A stretch of 41,624 nucleotides of DNA from an uncultured Clostridia bacterium. GTDB taxonomy: Bacteria > Bacillota_A > Clostridia > TANB77 > CAG-508. The stretch spans positions 1 to 41,624 of the forward strand of contig CALXXB010000006.1 of NCBI GenBank assembly GCA_944392525.1. Reading direction: 5' to 3'. The notes under the pieces are model-generated. The model was not told the origin of the DNA, made no database searches, and saw only the letters and a list, made by a program, of their open reading frames with translations. The position numbers were made by a program, and so were the translations under genes. Below, one piece after another: positions 26,823 to 33,734 of the stretch (position 1 is its first letter; every line of letters starts with the position of its first letter).

Positions 26823-26856
26823 TAAATATGCCTATAAAACTTTAGGCATATTTACT
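26821..26856. terminator. 14-bp hairpin after argH
   Basis: AGTAAATATGCCTA (26821-26834) pairs perfectly with TAGGCATATTTACT (26843-26856) around an 8-nt loop. There is no T-tract after it on the plus strand, so it may be a weak terminator or an mRNA 3'-end stabiliser. Its left arm includes the last bases of the argH stop. Confidence 0.55.
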
Positions 26857-26878
26857 ACAAAAAAATTCAAAAAAACTA

Positions 26879-26907
26879 TTGACAATTACATAAAAATGGT
26901 TTATACT
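26879..26907 (+). promoter_or_regulatory. Promoter of the tRNA-Met/tRNA-Tyr unit
   Basis: TTGACA (26879-26884), a 17-nt spacer and TATACT (26902-26907) lie 28 nt before the first tRNA. Confidence 0.85.
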
Positions 26908-26934
26908 TTTATCTGTGCTAAGTAATAAGCACAT

Positions 26935-27011
26935 GCTCCCTTAGCTCAGTTGGTCAGAGCAACTGGCTCATAACCAGTGGGTCCAAGGTTCGAATCCTTG
27001 AGGGAGCACCA
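26935..27011 (+). tRNA. tRNA with CAU anticodon, probably elongator tRNA-Met
   Basis: A complete cloverleaf. The acceptor GCTCCCT pairs with AGGGAGC. The D-arm is GCTC...GAGC, and the anticodon stem CTGG/CCAG has loop CTCATAA (anticodon CAT at 26969-26971). The T-arm is GGTTCGAATCC, and an encoded CCA is at 27009-27011. Methionine is most likely. tRNA-Ile with lysidine-modified CAU cannot be excluded by eye. Confidence 0.92.
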
Positions 27012-27023
27012 TTTTTTATATAA

Positions 27024-27334
27024 GGGTAGGTGGCCGAGTGGCTAAAGGCGGCAGACTGTAGTCTTTGGTTTATTCCAAAACCTAAATTTGCAGCTCATAC
27101 AAGTGATTGTATGATGATAACTAGGCTAATTCGGGGAATCCTTAACAGGTAAGGCTGATGGCAATCCCGAGCTAGGAAAGAAATTTCCGAGTGTAGAGAC
27201 TTTATACCTAGTATCTTAATTTTAAGATAAAGAGAAAGTCCAGACTACAAACAAGAAATTGGTAGTGAAAACTATAGTAGTAAGAAATCTGTTCTCATTT
27301 GAGTACGAAGGTTCGAATCCTTCCCTGCCCACCA
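27024..27334 (+). tRNA. tRNA-Tyr (GUA) interrupted by a group I intron
   Basis: The 5' exon (27024-27059) starts GGGTAGGTGGCCGAGTGGCT and ends GCAGACTGT. The 3' exon (27285-27334) starts AAATCTGTTCTCATTTGAG and ends CCTGCCCACCA with encoded CCA. Joined, they give an anticodon stem GCAGA/TCTGT with loop CTGTAAA, so the anticodon is GTA. A long variable arm (CTC-ATTT-GAG) is the class II feature expected of bacterial tRNA-Tyr. The T-arm is AAGGTTCGAATCCTT, and the acceptor GGGTAGG pairs with CCTGCCC with one G.U pair. The gene is only functional after splicing. It is cotranscribed with tRNA-Met 12 nt upstream. Confidence 0.92.
27060..27284 (+). mobile_element. Group I self-splicing intron (225 nt) in the tRNA-Tyr anticodon loop
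   Basis: The upstream exon ends in U and the intron ends in G, as required. P1: exon CTGT pairs with GCAG (27090-27093), giving a U.G at the splice site, with TTTGG/CCAAA as a P1 extension. P2 is CATACAA/TTGTATG (27096-27113). P3 is GATAACTAGG (27116-27125) with CCTAGTATC (27207-27215). P4 is TTCGGGG (27130-27136) with TCCCGAG (27165-27171). P5 is CCTTA/TAAGG (27140-27154). P6 is GGAAA/TTTCC (27175-27188). P7 is GACTTT (27198-27203) with AAAGTC (27235-27240). P9 is ACTAC/GTAGT (27244-27266). Insertion is between U35 and A36. There is no internal ORF. Confidence 0.9.
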
Positions 27335-27384
27335 ATAATCGACAAAAATAGTTTTAGCTATTCATTTTGTCGATTATTTTTTTA
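27334..27384 (+). terminator. Terminator after tRNA-Tyr
   Basis: AATAATCGACAAAA (27334-27347) pairs perfectly with TTTTGTCGATTATT (27365-27378), with an inner ATAG/CTAT pairing and a T-run. It separates the tRNA unit from the endonuclease gene, which must rely on read-through or a promoter I cannot pick out. Confidence 0.85.
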
Positions 27385-27402
27385 TAAAGGAGAAATAAAT
27401 TA

Positions 27403-27786
27403 ATGAATTTTAAAACTAATAAAGAAAAAGGAAATTCAGGATTGGGTATGGCGATAGCATATTTTACAACTAATGGATATACTGTTTCTATTCCTTTAAA
27501 TGATACACAAGATTATGATTTGGTAGTTGAAAAAGGTGGAGTTTTAAAATCAGTTCAAGTAAAAGCAACAGGTTGCAAAACTTCAAGAGGAAATTTTCAA
27601 GTTGCGTTAAAAAGTTGTGGTGGGACTAAAGGAGATACATATAAAACAATATTAGAAACGAATGTTGACTATGTTTTTATTTTTAATGAAAATAAAGAAA
27701 TGTATTTAATCCCCAAAAAAGATATAAAAAATAAAAGTACATTAAATTTATGTGATAAATATAAGAAGTATATTGTAAATATATAA
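27403..27786 (+). CDS. Free-standing PD-(D/E)XK homing-endonuclease-like protein
   Basis: A 127-aa protein of the group I intron-associated PD-(D/E)XK endonuclease family, whose characterised member I-Ssp6803I is encoded in a cyanobacterial tRNA-fMet intron. It begins MNFKTNKEKGNSGLGMAIAY. The candidate active site is Glu8, Asp39 in NDTQDYDLVV, and Gln52-x-Lys54 in SVQVKATG. The later VDYVFIFNENKEMYLIPKK matches the C-terminal strands typical of the family. AAGGAG precedes the ATG. It starts 69 nt after the intron-containing tRNA-Tyr and lies outside the intron. Cleavage of intronless tRNA-Tyr genes, enabling intron homing, is the obvious inference but unproven. It may alternatively be an unrelated solitary nuclease. 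Confidence 0.85.
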   Translation: MNFKTNKEKGNSGLGMAIAYFTTNGYTVSIPLNDTQDYDLVVEKGGVLKSVQVKATGCKTSRGNFQVALKSCGGTKGDTYKTILETNVDYVFIFNENKEMYLIPKKDIKNKSTLNLCDKYKKYIVNI

Positions 27787-27826
27787 CAAAATAAAAACTT
27801 ATTCTATAATTATTTTAGGTGATTTT

Positions 27827-28464
27827 ATGTTTAGAGGTTTTTTGGAAAATATAGATTATGATAAAATTTCCGAAAAAGAATTTCTTGAATCAGGAAAGCA
27901 AACAAAACCAAGTTCAAGTATTAAAAGGATAGCAGGGGTATAGCGGGAAATAATAATACAACTATTCAAATAATAAGAATTATTGAATGGATAAAACAAA
28001 ATTTGGATTATAAAAATGTAGGTGAAATAAAGTTCAAAAGAACAGCATCTGAAATACTAGAAAGTGGAATTTATACGGGATGCAGTGATTTTGCGCTACT
28101 TTTTGAAACTATAACAAGAGAAAAAGGAATACCTACTATACATATTCAAACAGCTAAGAAAAAATTTGTAGAAGATTTACAAAAAAGCAAAGATATTGAA
28201 GTAAGAGGGCATCATTTTTGTGAGTGTTTTGTAAATAATAGATGGATATTAGTTGATTCATCAAGAGGAAGTGTATTACAAAATTATGATAATAATGATT
28301 TTAACTTAGGACAGTATTATATATTTTCTAAAAGTACAGATATATTTGAAACTGGAATTAGTAATGTTACTGATAATAATCAAATGATAAAAAGACTATT
28401 TTCTGGTTTTGATTTAGAAAGGTTTCATCCTGCTAATAGTATAGAGCAGGAAATAAGTAGATAA
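27827..28464 (+). pseudogene. Transglutaminase-like protein broken by an 11-bp duplication
   Basis: ATG at 27827 (preceded by TTAGGTG) opens a frame MFRGFLENIDYDKISEKEFL that stops at a TAG within GGGGTATAGCGGG near 27940. A shifted frame continues NNNTTIQIIRIIEWIKQNLD and runs to 28464. Near-repeats ATAGCAGGGGT and ATAGCGGGAAA have an 11-nt period, and deleting 11 nt restores one frame of about 208 aa. The downstream part has the Cys-His-Asp order of transglutaminase-like cysteine proteases: TGCSDFALLFETITREKGIP, then RGHHFCECFV and ILVDSSRG. It is native in codon use and lies downstream of the nuclease gene. Translation could also restart at TTG 28003, giving 153 aa. Confidence 0.7.
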
Positions 28465-28466
28465 AT

Positions 28467-28504
28467 AAAAGATTACTAAATTATATTTTTAGTAATCTTT
28501 TTTA
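28467..28504. terminator. Bidirectional terminator shared with tmcAL
   Basis: AAAAGATTACTAAA (28467-28480) pairs with TTTAGTAATCTTTT (28488-28501). A- and T-runs lie on both sides. It ends the convergent transcripts from the transglutaminase-like gene and tmcAL. Confidence 0.85.
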
Positions 28505-29734
28505 TATTGTAACAATTTTTTTAGTAAAGTCTAAGTTATTACAAGAATTGAAATCATATCCAATAGTATATACATTAGTTGCAAAAATATCTTTATCAAG
28601 CATAAGTTTTAAATTTTTATTGTTAGATCTATCAGCAAAACGTTTAACAGAAGTAATTATTTCAAGTCTTGGATTTGCTTTTGCAATTTCTGATATTATA
28701 AATTTACCTCTATTATTTAAGCCTAAAACTCTAACATAAGGATTAACCTTTTTAGATAAAGTCATATCCTTTTTCGTAATACCAAGTAGAGAATATAATA
28801 ATATTCTTTGTATTCTAGTAGAAGTATATCTTTTTGATTTTATAAGAGTTAAGAATTCTTGGATAGTATTGCAAGAGTTTGCGGCTTTTTTAATAGAAAA
28901 TTCTAAACCTTCTGTTACATCTGGAAGTTCAGCAATTTCTGAGGTATCCATTTTCCTTAAATTATAAATAATTTGTCGCTCAAAAACAGATAAATCAGGG
29001 ATAATATGTCCTTGTTTAATATTATCCATCAAAATAGCGTAACTAGGAGGCGGAAGTAATCTTCTTGCAATTTCAAAATTACCGTTTTTTATAATATTTC
29101 TAATAGCAGTAGCACTTGCTATATTTCCTGAGTAATTTAAATCATTATATCCTGCCTCAAATCTTGTAATAGGAATAGGTCTAATATTGCTCTTATATTT
29201 TTTTAAAGCTTTTATATATTCTATTCCTAAAATATTATTAGGAGAAGAAAGTACATGAGCATATTTCTTATTATTATTTAAGTACTGCATTAAAGCGTTT
29301 TCTCTAGCTTTAGGGAATGAAATTCCTTTATTTAATTCTTCAGATAAAATGTTTTTATAAGCTTTAGGTTCTTTATATAATATATTTGCAATTTCACTTA
29401 AAATATCAATGTCAGAAGTTTCACTACCAAATCCAAGATAGTCTACTACTTTTAGAGAATCTAAAATGTGAATGCTACCTTCTGCAAAGTTTTCAGCACT
29501 AGACGTAGCATATAAAACAGGAAGTTCTATTACTAAATCAACACCACATTTTAGAGCTGCTTCTGTTCTAGACCATTTATCGATAATTGCTGTACTACCA
29601 CGTTGTGTGAAATTACCACTCATAATTGCCACAACATAATTAGAACCAGTTGCCTTTTTAGATTGCTCTAAATGATACAAATGGCCATTATGAAATGGAT
29701 TATATTCACATACAATACCTAAAACTTTTCCCAT
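28502..29734 (-). CDS. tmcAL: tRNA(Met) cytidine acetate ligase
   Basis: Forms N4-acetylcytidine at the wobble position of elongator tRNA-Met using acetate and ATP. It was formerly annotated as YlbM-like nucleotidyltransferase. The protein (410 aa from ATG at 29734) has the nucleotidyltransferase motif [20 protein letters not shown] near residues 6-25, then [26 protein letters not shown] and the conserved FGSETSD. An AAGGAAGG on the minus strand supports this start over a longer in-frame one at 29803. It is the only large minus-strand gene in the window. Its predicted substrate, tRNA-Met(CAU), is encoded about 1.5 kb away. Confidence 0.94.
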   Translation of the reverse strand: MGKVLGIVCEYNPFHNGHLYHLEQSKKATGSNYVVAIMSGNFTQRGSTAIIDKWSRTEAALKCGVDLVIELPVLYATSSAENFAEGSIHILDSLKVVDYLGFGSETSDIDILSEIANILYKEPKAYKNILSEELNKGISFPKARENALMQYLNNNKKYAHVLSSPNNILGIEYIKALKKYKSNIRPIPITRFEAGYNDLNYSGNIASATAIRNIIKNGNFEIARRLLPPPSYAILMDNIKQGHIIPDLSVFERQIIYNLRKMDTSEIAELPDVTEGLEFSIKKAANSCNTIQEFLTLIKSKRYTSTRIQRILLYSLLGITKKDMTLSKKVNPYVRVLGLNNRGKFIISEIAKANPRLEIITSVKRFADRSNNKNLKLMLDKDIFATNVYTIGYDFNSCNNLDFTKKIVTI

Positions 29735-29821
29735 GTTAATTCCTTCCTTGTATATTTTTTTATTTACTGTTATAATATTACCATAAAATGGATAAAAAAA
29801 CAATGGAAAGGTATGAATAAC

Positions 29822-30256
29822 ATGGAAAAAGTGACAATTTATACAGATGGAGCTTGCTCTGGAAATCCAGGACCAGGAGGTTGGGCAGCAGTATTAATTT
29901 ATAATGAAAATAGAAAAGAGATATCTGGAGGAAAAAAAGATACGACTAATAATGTAATGGAATTGACAGCAGTTGTAGAAGCCTTAAAGATGTTAAAATA
30001 TCCTTGTGAAGTTGATTTACATAGTGATAGTGCATATATTGTGAATTGTTTTACACAAGGTTGGATATACAATTGGGTGAAAAACAATTGGAAAACAGCT
30101 TCAAAAGAACCTGTAAAAAATAAGGAAATATGGGAAGAATTATATAATTTAACTAAAATACATAAAGTTAATTTTATAAAAGTAAAAGGTCATAGTGATA
30201 ATGAATTAAATAATAGATGTGATGAATTAGCAAGAAACGCAATAAAAGAATTGTAA
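29822..30256 (+). CDS. rnhA: Ribonuclease HI
   Basis: Removes RNA from RNA-DNA hybrids. At 144 aa it has the size of the classic bacterial RNase HI. Catalytic residues are present: Asp in [16 protein letters not shown], Glu in [13 protein letters not shown], Asp in [16 protein letters not shown], and Asp in [11 protein letters not shown]. The basic handle region [16 protein letters not shown] is retained. The ATG at 29822 is better spaced from GGAAAGG (29806-29812) than the ATG at 29813. It is divergent from tmcAL. Confidence 0.95.
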   Translation: MEKVTIYTDGACSGNPGPGGWAAVLIYNENRKEISGGKKDTTNNVMELTAVVEALKMLKYPCEVDLHSDSAYIVNCFTQGWIYNWVKNNWKTASKEPVKNKEIWEELYNLTKIHKVNFIKVKGHSDNELNNRCDELARNAIKEL

Positions 30257-30266
30257 TTTCCAAAAC

Positions 30267-30295
30267 TTGGAATTTATTAAAAAATGTGGTATAAT
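30267..30295 (+). promoter_or_regulatory. Promoter of orphan gene 30390 with TGTGG-extended -10
   Basis: TTGGAA (30267-30272), a 17-nt spacer and TATAAT (30290-30295). The stretch AAAATGTGGTATAATATA is the same as in the promoter at 15622-15650. Confidence 0.75.
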
Positions 30296-30300
30296 ATAAT

Positions 30301-30389
30301 TATGCTAAAAAATTAGCATACAAATTTTGTTCTCCTGTTTTTGCAGGTTGATATAGGCTTTATTGGAAATGAATGTTTGAGGAGAAAAA
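30301..30389 (+). promoter_or_regulatory. Structured 5' leader of orphan gene 30390
   Basis: The leader of about 88 nt opens with a perfect 8-bp hairpin (TATGCTAA 30301-30308, TTAGCATA 30313-30320). TTCTCCT (30330-30336) can pair with AGGAGAA (30380-30386), which covers the Shine-Dalgarno, while CCTG (30334-30337) can instead pair with CAGG (30344-30347). The two pairings are mutually exclusive. Confidence 0.4.
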
Positions 30390-30743
30390 TTGAAAAGACT
30401 TACTTTGAAAGATTATCAGAATCTGCCGGTTTCTTCGGTATATTTGACAACGATAGTAGAAAAGTTGCCAAAAGGAAAGATTCCTTCAATGACGATATGC
30501 CCTGTTGTGATGCTGGGCAAAGATTGTATACGGCTTGATTGTGAAAAGACCATTGATTTGAGTCGATTCTTTCAGGCAAATATGAGACCTATCTCAGACT
30601 ACTATCCTGAAGGACAGTACAGGTTCTGCATGAAGAAGGGACATGTGTGTTTGGAATTTAGCGATTCCGAACCATACGACCGTTACGTCGAATATGCAGG
30701 TAGGAGTTTCGATAATGGTGTGGTAAAGTTCGCTTGCCGCTAA
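30390..30743 (+). CDS. Orphan 117-aa protein with foreign codon use
   Basis: I do not recognise this protein. It starts at TTG 30390, with GAGGAG at 30379-30384. The N-terminus is MKRLTLKDYQNLPVSSVYLT, and the rest looks like a compact beta-rich soluble protein with four cysteines (CPVVMLGKDC, YRFCMKKGHVCLEF, VKFACR). Codons such as CTG, CCG, GTC, GAC, TAC, CGT and CGC are common, unlike the flanking rnhA and HD-like genes. It has its own promoter, a structured leader and a G.U-containing terminator, making it a monocistronic unit. It is one of four such units in the window. Confidence 0.8.
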   Translation: MKRLTLKDYQNLPVSSVYLTTIVEKLPKGKIPSMTICPVVMLGKDCIRLDCEKTIDLSRFFQANMRPISDYYPEGQYRFCMKKGHVCLEFSDSEPYDRYVEYAGRSFDNGVVKFACR

Positions 30744-30771
30744 AAGTCGGAACGACGATTCGAAGTAAGTA

Positions 30772-30819
30772 AGTGAAAGTCATACGATTCTTTGAGTTGT
30801 GTGGCTTTTACTGTTTTTA
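30772..30819 (+). terminator. Terminator after orphan gene 30390
   Basis: AGTGAAAGTCATAC (30772-30785) pairs with GTGTGGCTTTTACT (30799-30812), 14 bp including three G.U pairs. GTTTTTAT follows. Confidence 0.8.
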
Positions 30820-30928
30820 TATTACATTTATATTACATTAAGAAAAAATATTGAAATATTTTGTCTGTTTAAGTATAATAAAAGTGTATAATATTGAACG
30901 AAAGAGAATTTTGCAGGGGAGGATTTTC

Positions 30929-31726
30929 ATGGATACTTTTGCAGATTACATATTAGAAGAAAGAGATTTAGCTTCTAAAATGGAAATAGTATATTATTTA
31001 GCTAAAAAAAATAGAATATTTTTTGATAAATCTGTTATTTTTAAAACAGAGATAACAAGAATGTTCTTAAATTATTCAAAAATTGAAGTAGATAAAAATT
31101 TAGTATTAACAGCATCTTTACTTTGTAATGTAAAAAAAGTAGATAATGCTCAAGATATAGATGGTATCCATACCTATGCAAAAAAAGGTGCAGAGTATCT
31201 ATCTACAATAGGATTTAATAAAAGATTTTGCAAAATATGTGAAGAAATAAATAGATATAGTAATAGTAATCCAAGAGAAAGAGAAAGTGACATATTAGAA
31301 TTAATTGACCAATTTGGTGGAATGCTTTTGGATAGACCTGAAAGAATAGGATTTAAGCCAGATGAGGCGTTAGTACTTTTAGAACATAGAAATCTTAAAG
31401 ATAAGTATAATCGTTATATGGAAACATTTATTGATTTTGTGAACTTTATGGAGCAAATAAATGTTAGTGAATTAGTAAATATGACAGCTTTGAGAAGATT
31501 AGTAAAAATTCATAATGAAACAGATGGAGTAATTAACTTTATAAAAGAAGTTGCATATAGTTATGGACCTAAAGTGGATAAATTGATAGAAAAGCAAAAA
31601 GAAAAGTTGTCTAAAGAGATGTTTAATAATTTAGAAAATCCTAATAGACCATTGTTTAGTGAAGAAACAGCAAAGAAAATAATGAATCATTTAGGAGAAG
31701 GAGTAGGAGATAAGGTAGAGGAGTAA
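30929..31726 (+). CDS. HD-domain-like hypothetical protein (265 aa)
   Basis: An all-helical cytoplasmic protein. The middle segment (LTASLLCNVKKVDNAQDIDG, then HTYAKKGAEYLSTIGFNKRF) resembles an HD hydrolase in which the metal-binding H-D pair is replaced (C-N in place of H-D), so it is probably catalytically degenerate. The ATG at 30929 follows GGGGAGG (30917-30923); a longer in-frame start at 30851 overlaps the promoter region. It is separated by 3 nt from the endonuclease Q-like gene and very likely cotranscribed with it. Function unknown. Confidence 0.7.
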   Translation: MDTFADYILEERDLASKMEIVYYLAKKNRIFFDKSVIFKTEITRMFLNYSKIEVDKNLVLTASLLCNVKKVDNAQDIDGIHTYAKKGAEYLSTIGFNKRFCKICEEINRYSNSNPRERESDILELIDQFGGMLLDRPERIGFKPDEALVLLEHRNLKDKYNRYMETFIDFVNFMEQINVSELVNMTALRRLVKIHNETDGVINFIKEVAYSYGPKVDKLIEKQKEKLSKEMFNNLENPNRPLFSEETAKKIMNHLGEGVGDKVEE

Positions 31727-31729
31727 AAA

Positions 31730-32929
31730 ATGTACGAAATATTTGCAGATTTACATGTACACATAGGAAGAAGCGAAAATGGAAAACCAATAAAAATAAC
31801 AGCAGCAAGGTCACTTAATTTTGCTAATATTGCAAAAGAATGTGCAGATAAAAAAGGAATAAATGTTGTAGGAATTATAGATTGTGCATCACCATATGTA
31901 ATAGAAGATATTGAAAATTTCCTAAAAACAGGTGAAGCATATGAATTAGAAGATGGAGGAATTATATATAAAGATAAAGTATGTATAATTCTTGGAAGTG
32001 AAGTAGAAACCTCAGAAAAAGGAAGAAATGGAAAATCAGGTGCAGCACATAATTTGTGCTATTTTCCACACCTAAGTGATATAAAAAATTTCTCAAACGA
32101 ACTTAGCCATCATTTGAAAAATATTACATTAAGTACACAAAGAACAGATTTATCAGGATATGATTTAATAGATATGGTAGAGAAGTATAATGGAATATTA
32201 GTTCCTGCACATATATTTACACCATATAAGAGTTATTATGGAAATTGTACTGATAGATTAGAATATGTATTTAAAGAAAAATTTGATAAAATATTTGCAG
32301 TAGAATTAGGATTAAGTTCAGATACGTTTTTAGCAGATGAGATATCAGAGTTAGAAACAAGAACTTTTTTAACCAATTCAGATGCACATTCTCTTCCAAA
32401 GATTGCAAGAGAATATAATAAAATGCAAGTAGAAGATATTTCATTCAAAGAAATAGTAAAAGCTTTAAAGAATGAAGATGGAAGAAAGATTTTAGCAAAT
32501 TATGGACTAGACCCAAAACTTGGAAAGTATCATAGAACATATTGCGATGATTGTAATAAATCAATTGAAACAAAAGAGCCAGTAGATAAATGTCCATATT
32601 GTGGTGGAAAAAATGTTACTTTTGGAGTTTTTGATAGAATAGAATTAATAAAAGATAAAAAAGAAACCAAAAGTCCAGAAAATAGACCACCATATATTTA
32701 TCAAATACCGTTAGGATTTATTCCAGGTGTAGGTGGAAAAACAGTTCAAAAATTATTAGATGCGTTTGAAACGGAAATGAATATTTTACACAAATTATCA
32801 AAAGATGATATAGAAGCAGTTGTAGGAAGTAAGATTGCAAACAATATAGAGAATGCGAGAAATGGAAACTGTGTAGTTCATTCAGGAGGAGGAGGAAACT
32901 ACGGAAAAGTTTCTGTAAAAAATAAATAA
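31730..32929 (+). CDS. Endonuclease Q family protein (PHP domain)
   Basis: A DNA repair nuclease family that nicks 5' of deaminated bases (hypoxanthine, uracil). The 399-aa protein has an N-terminal PHP metal-binding domain (FADLHVHIGRS at residues 5-15, GIIDCASP, AAHNLCYFPH, PAHIFTPY, TNSDAHSLP). A four-cysteine zinc motif follows (YCDDCNKSIETKEPVDKCPYC, about 271-291), and a helix-hairpin-helix close to the C-terminus (FIPGVGGKTVQKLLDAF). This order is that of EndoQ. The start is ATG at 31730 with GGTAGAGGAG upstream. It is cotranscribed with the HD-like gene. Confidence 0.88.
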   Translation: MYEIFADLHVHIGRSENGKPIKITAARSLNFANIAKECADKKGINVVGIIDCASPYVIEDIENFLKTGEAYELEDGGIIYKDKVCIILGSEVETSEKGRNGKSGAAHNLCYFPHLSDIKNFSNELSHHLKNITLSTQRTDLSGYDLIDMVEKYNGILVPAHIFTPYKSYYGNCTDRLEYVFKEKFDKIFAVELGLSSDTFLADEISELETRTFLTNSDAHSLPKIAREYNKMQVEDISFKEIVKALKNEDGRKILANYGLDPKLGKYHRTYCDDCNKSIETKEPVDKCPYCGGKNVTFGVFDRIELIKDKKETKSPENRPPYIYQIPLGFIPGVGGKTVQKLLDAFETEMNILHKLSKDDIEAVVGSKIANNIENARNGNCVVHSGGGGNYGKVSVKNK

Positions 32930-32938
32930 AACAGTTCT

Positions 32939-32991
32939 AAAAATCTCTTTATCGAATACACATTATGTATAAACGATGAGGAGATTTTTTT
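32939..32991 (+). terminator. Hairpin overlapping the spoIIM ribosome binding site
   Basis: AAAAATCTC (32939-32947) pairs with GAGATTTTT (32981-32989). TCG/CGA and ATACA/TGTAT form inner helices, and TTTTTTT is just before the spoIIM ATG. The right arm contains the GAGGAG of spoIIM. Confidence 0.6.
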
Positions 32992-33627
32992 ATGAAGGAA
33001 AAAGGATTAAAGATTAAAGAAACAATAAAACAACATATATTGAACAATAAAAAAGAATACATAATTGTAACTTTATTATTCATAATTGGAATATTTTTAG
33101 GAGTGTTTTTTGTAAACAATTTAGGAGAATCTCAAAAGGCAGAAGTACAAGAGTATTTAAATAATTTTGTAGAAAAAATGAAGGAAACAGGCAATTTAGA
33201 TAATATTAGTTTATTAAAAACAAGTATTATACAAAATATAGTTCTTGCAGTAATAATATGGTTTTTTGGAACTACTGTTATAGGAATACCAGTTGTATTT
33301 GGAATACTGATTTATCGTGGATTTTGTTTTGGGTATACTATATCAGTCTGTGTTACTATTATGGGAATGTCGAAAGGTCTAATATTTGTACTTATCAATT
33401 TACTATTGCCAAGCATATTGCTAATACCAGCAATTTTAGCTTTAGCAGTAAGTGGATTCAAATTATATAAATCTATTGTGAAAGATAGTGGAAAAGAAAA
33501 TGTAAAAATGGAAATAGTAAGACATACAATATTTTCATTAATAATGCTAGTAACTATGGTAATAGCATCATTTGTAGAGGTATTTATTTCAACTAATATT
33601 TTAAAGATTGTTATTAAGTATTTCTAA
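32992..33627 (+). CDS. spoIIM: Stage II sporulation protein M
   Basis: A membrane component of the SpoIIDMP peptidoglycan-degrading machine needed for engulfment during sporulation. The 211-aa protein has about five hydrophobic segments (IIVTLLFIIGIFLGVFFV, IIQNIVLAVIIWFFGTTVIG, VVFGILIYRGFCFGYTISV and two more). The F-G-T-T-V-I-G-I-P stretch and the F-x-x-G-F-x-x-G-Y/F-T-I element are typical of SpoIIM. Its RBS (GAGGAG) is buried in a hairpin that could end the upstream transcript. It lies upstream of xerD, a common neighbour in Clostridia and Bacillus. Confidence 0.92.
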   Translation: MKEKGLKIKETIKQHILNNKKEYIIVTLLFIIGIFLGVFFVNNLGESQKAEVQEYLNNFVEKMKETGNLDNISLLKTSIIQNIVLAVIIWFFGTTVIGIPVVFGILIYRGFCFGYTISVCVTIMGMSKGLIFVLINLLLPSILLIPAILALAVSGFKLYKSIVKDSGKENVKMEIVRHTIFSLIMLVTMVIASFVEVFISTNILKIVIKYF

Positions 33628-33655
33628 AAAATATATAAAAATATAAAAAAATGTA

Positions 33656-33684
33656 TTTACATTTTTAAAATTGTTTGATATAAC
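33656..33684 (+). promoter_or_regulatory. xerD promoter
   Basis: TTTACA (33656-33661), a 17-nt spacer and TATAAC (33679-33684). Confidence 0.6.
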
Positions 33685-33734
33685 ATATATAGTTTATGTA
33701 AATAGATTATTAAAGATTAGGGGTAGATATAGAT

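Noticed and set aside
30341..30538. 65-aa plus-strand frame overlapping the start of orphan gene 30390
   Set aside because: It has no RBS and sits in the leader. The TTG-started frame at 30390 is preceded by GAGGAG and runs to the terminator.
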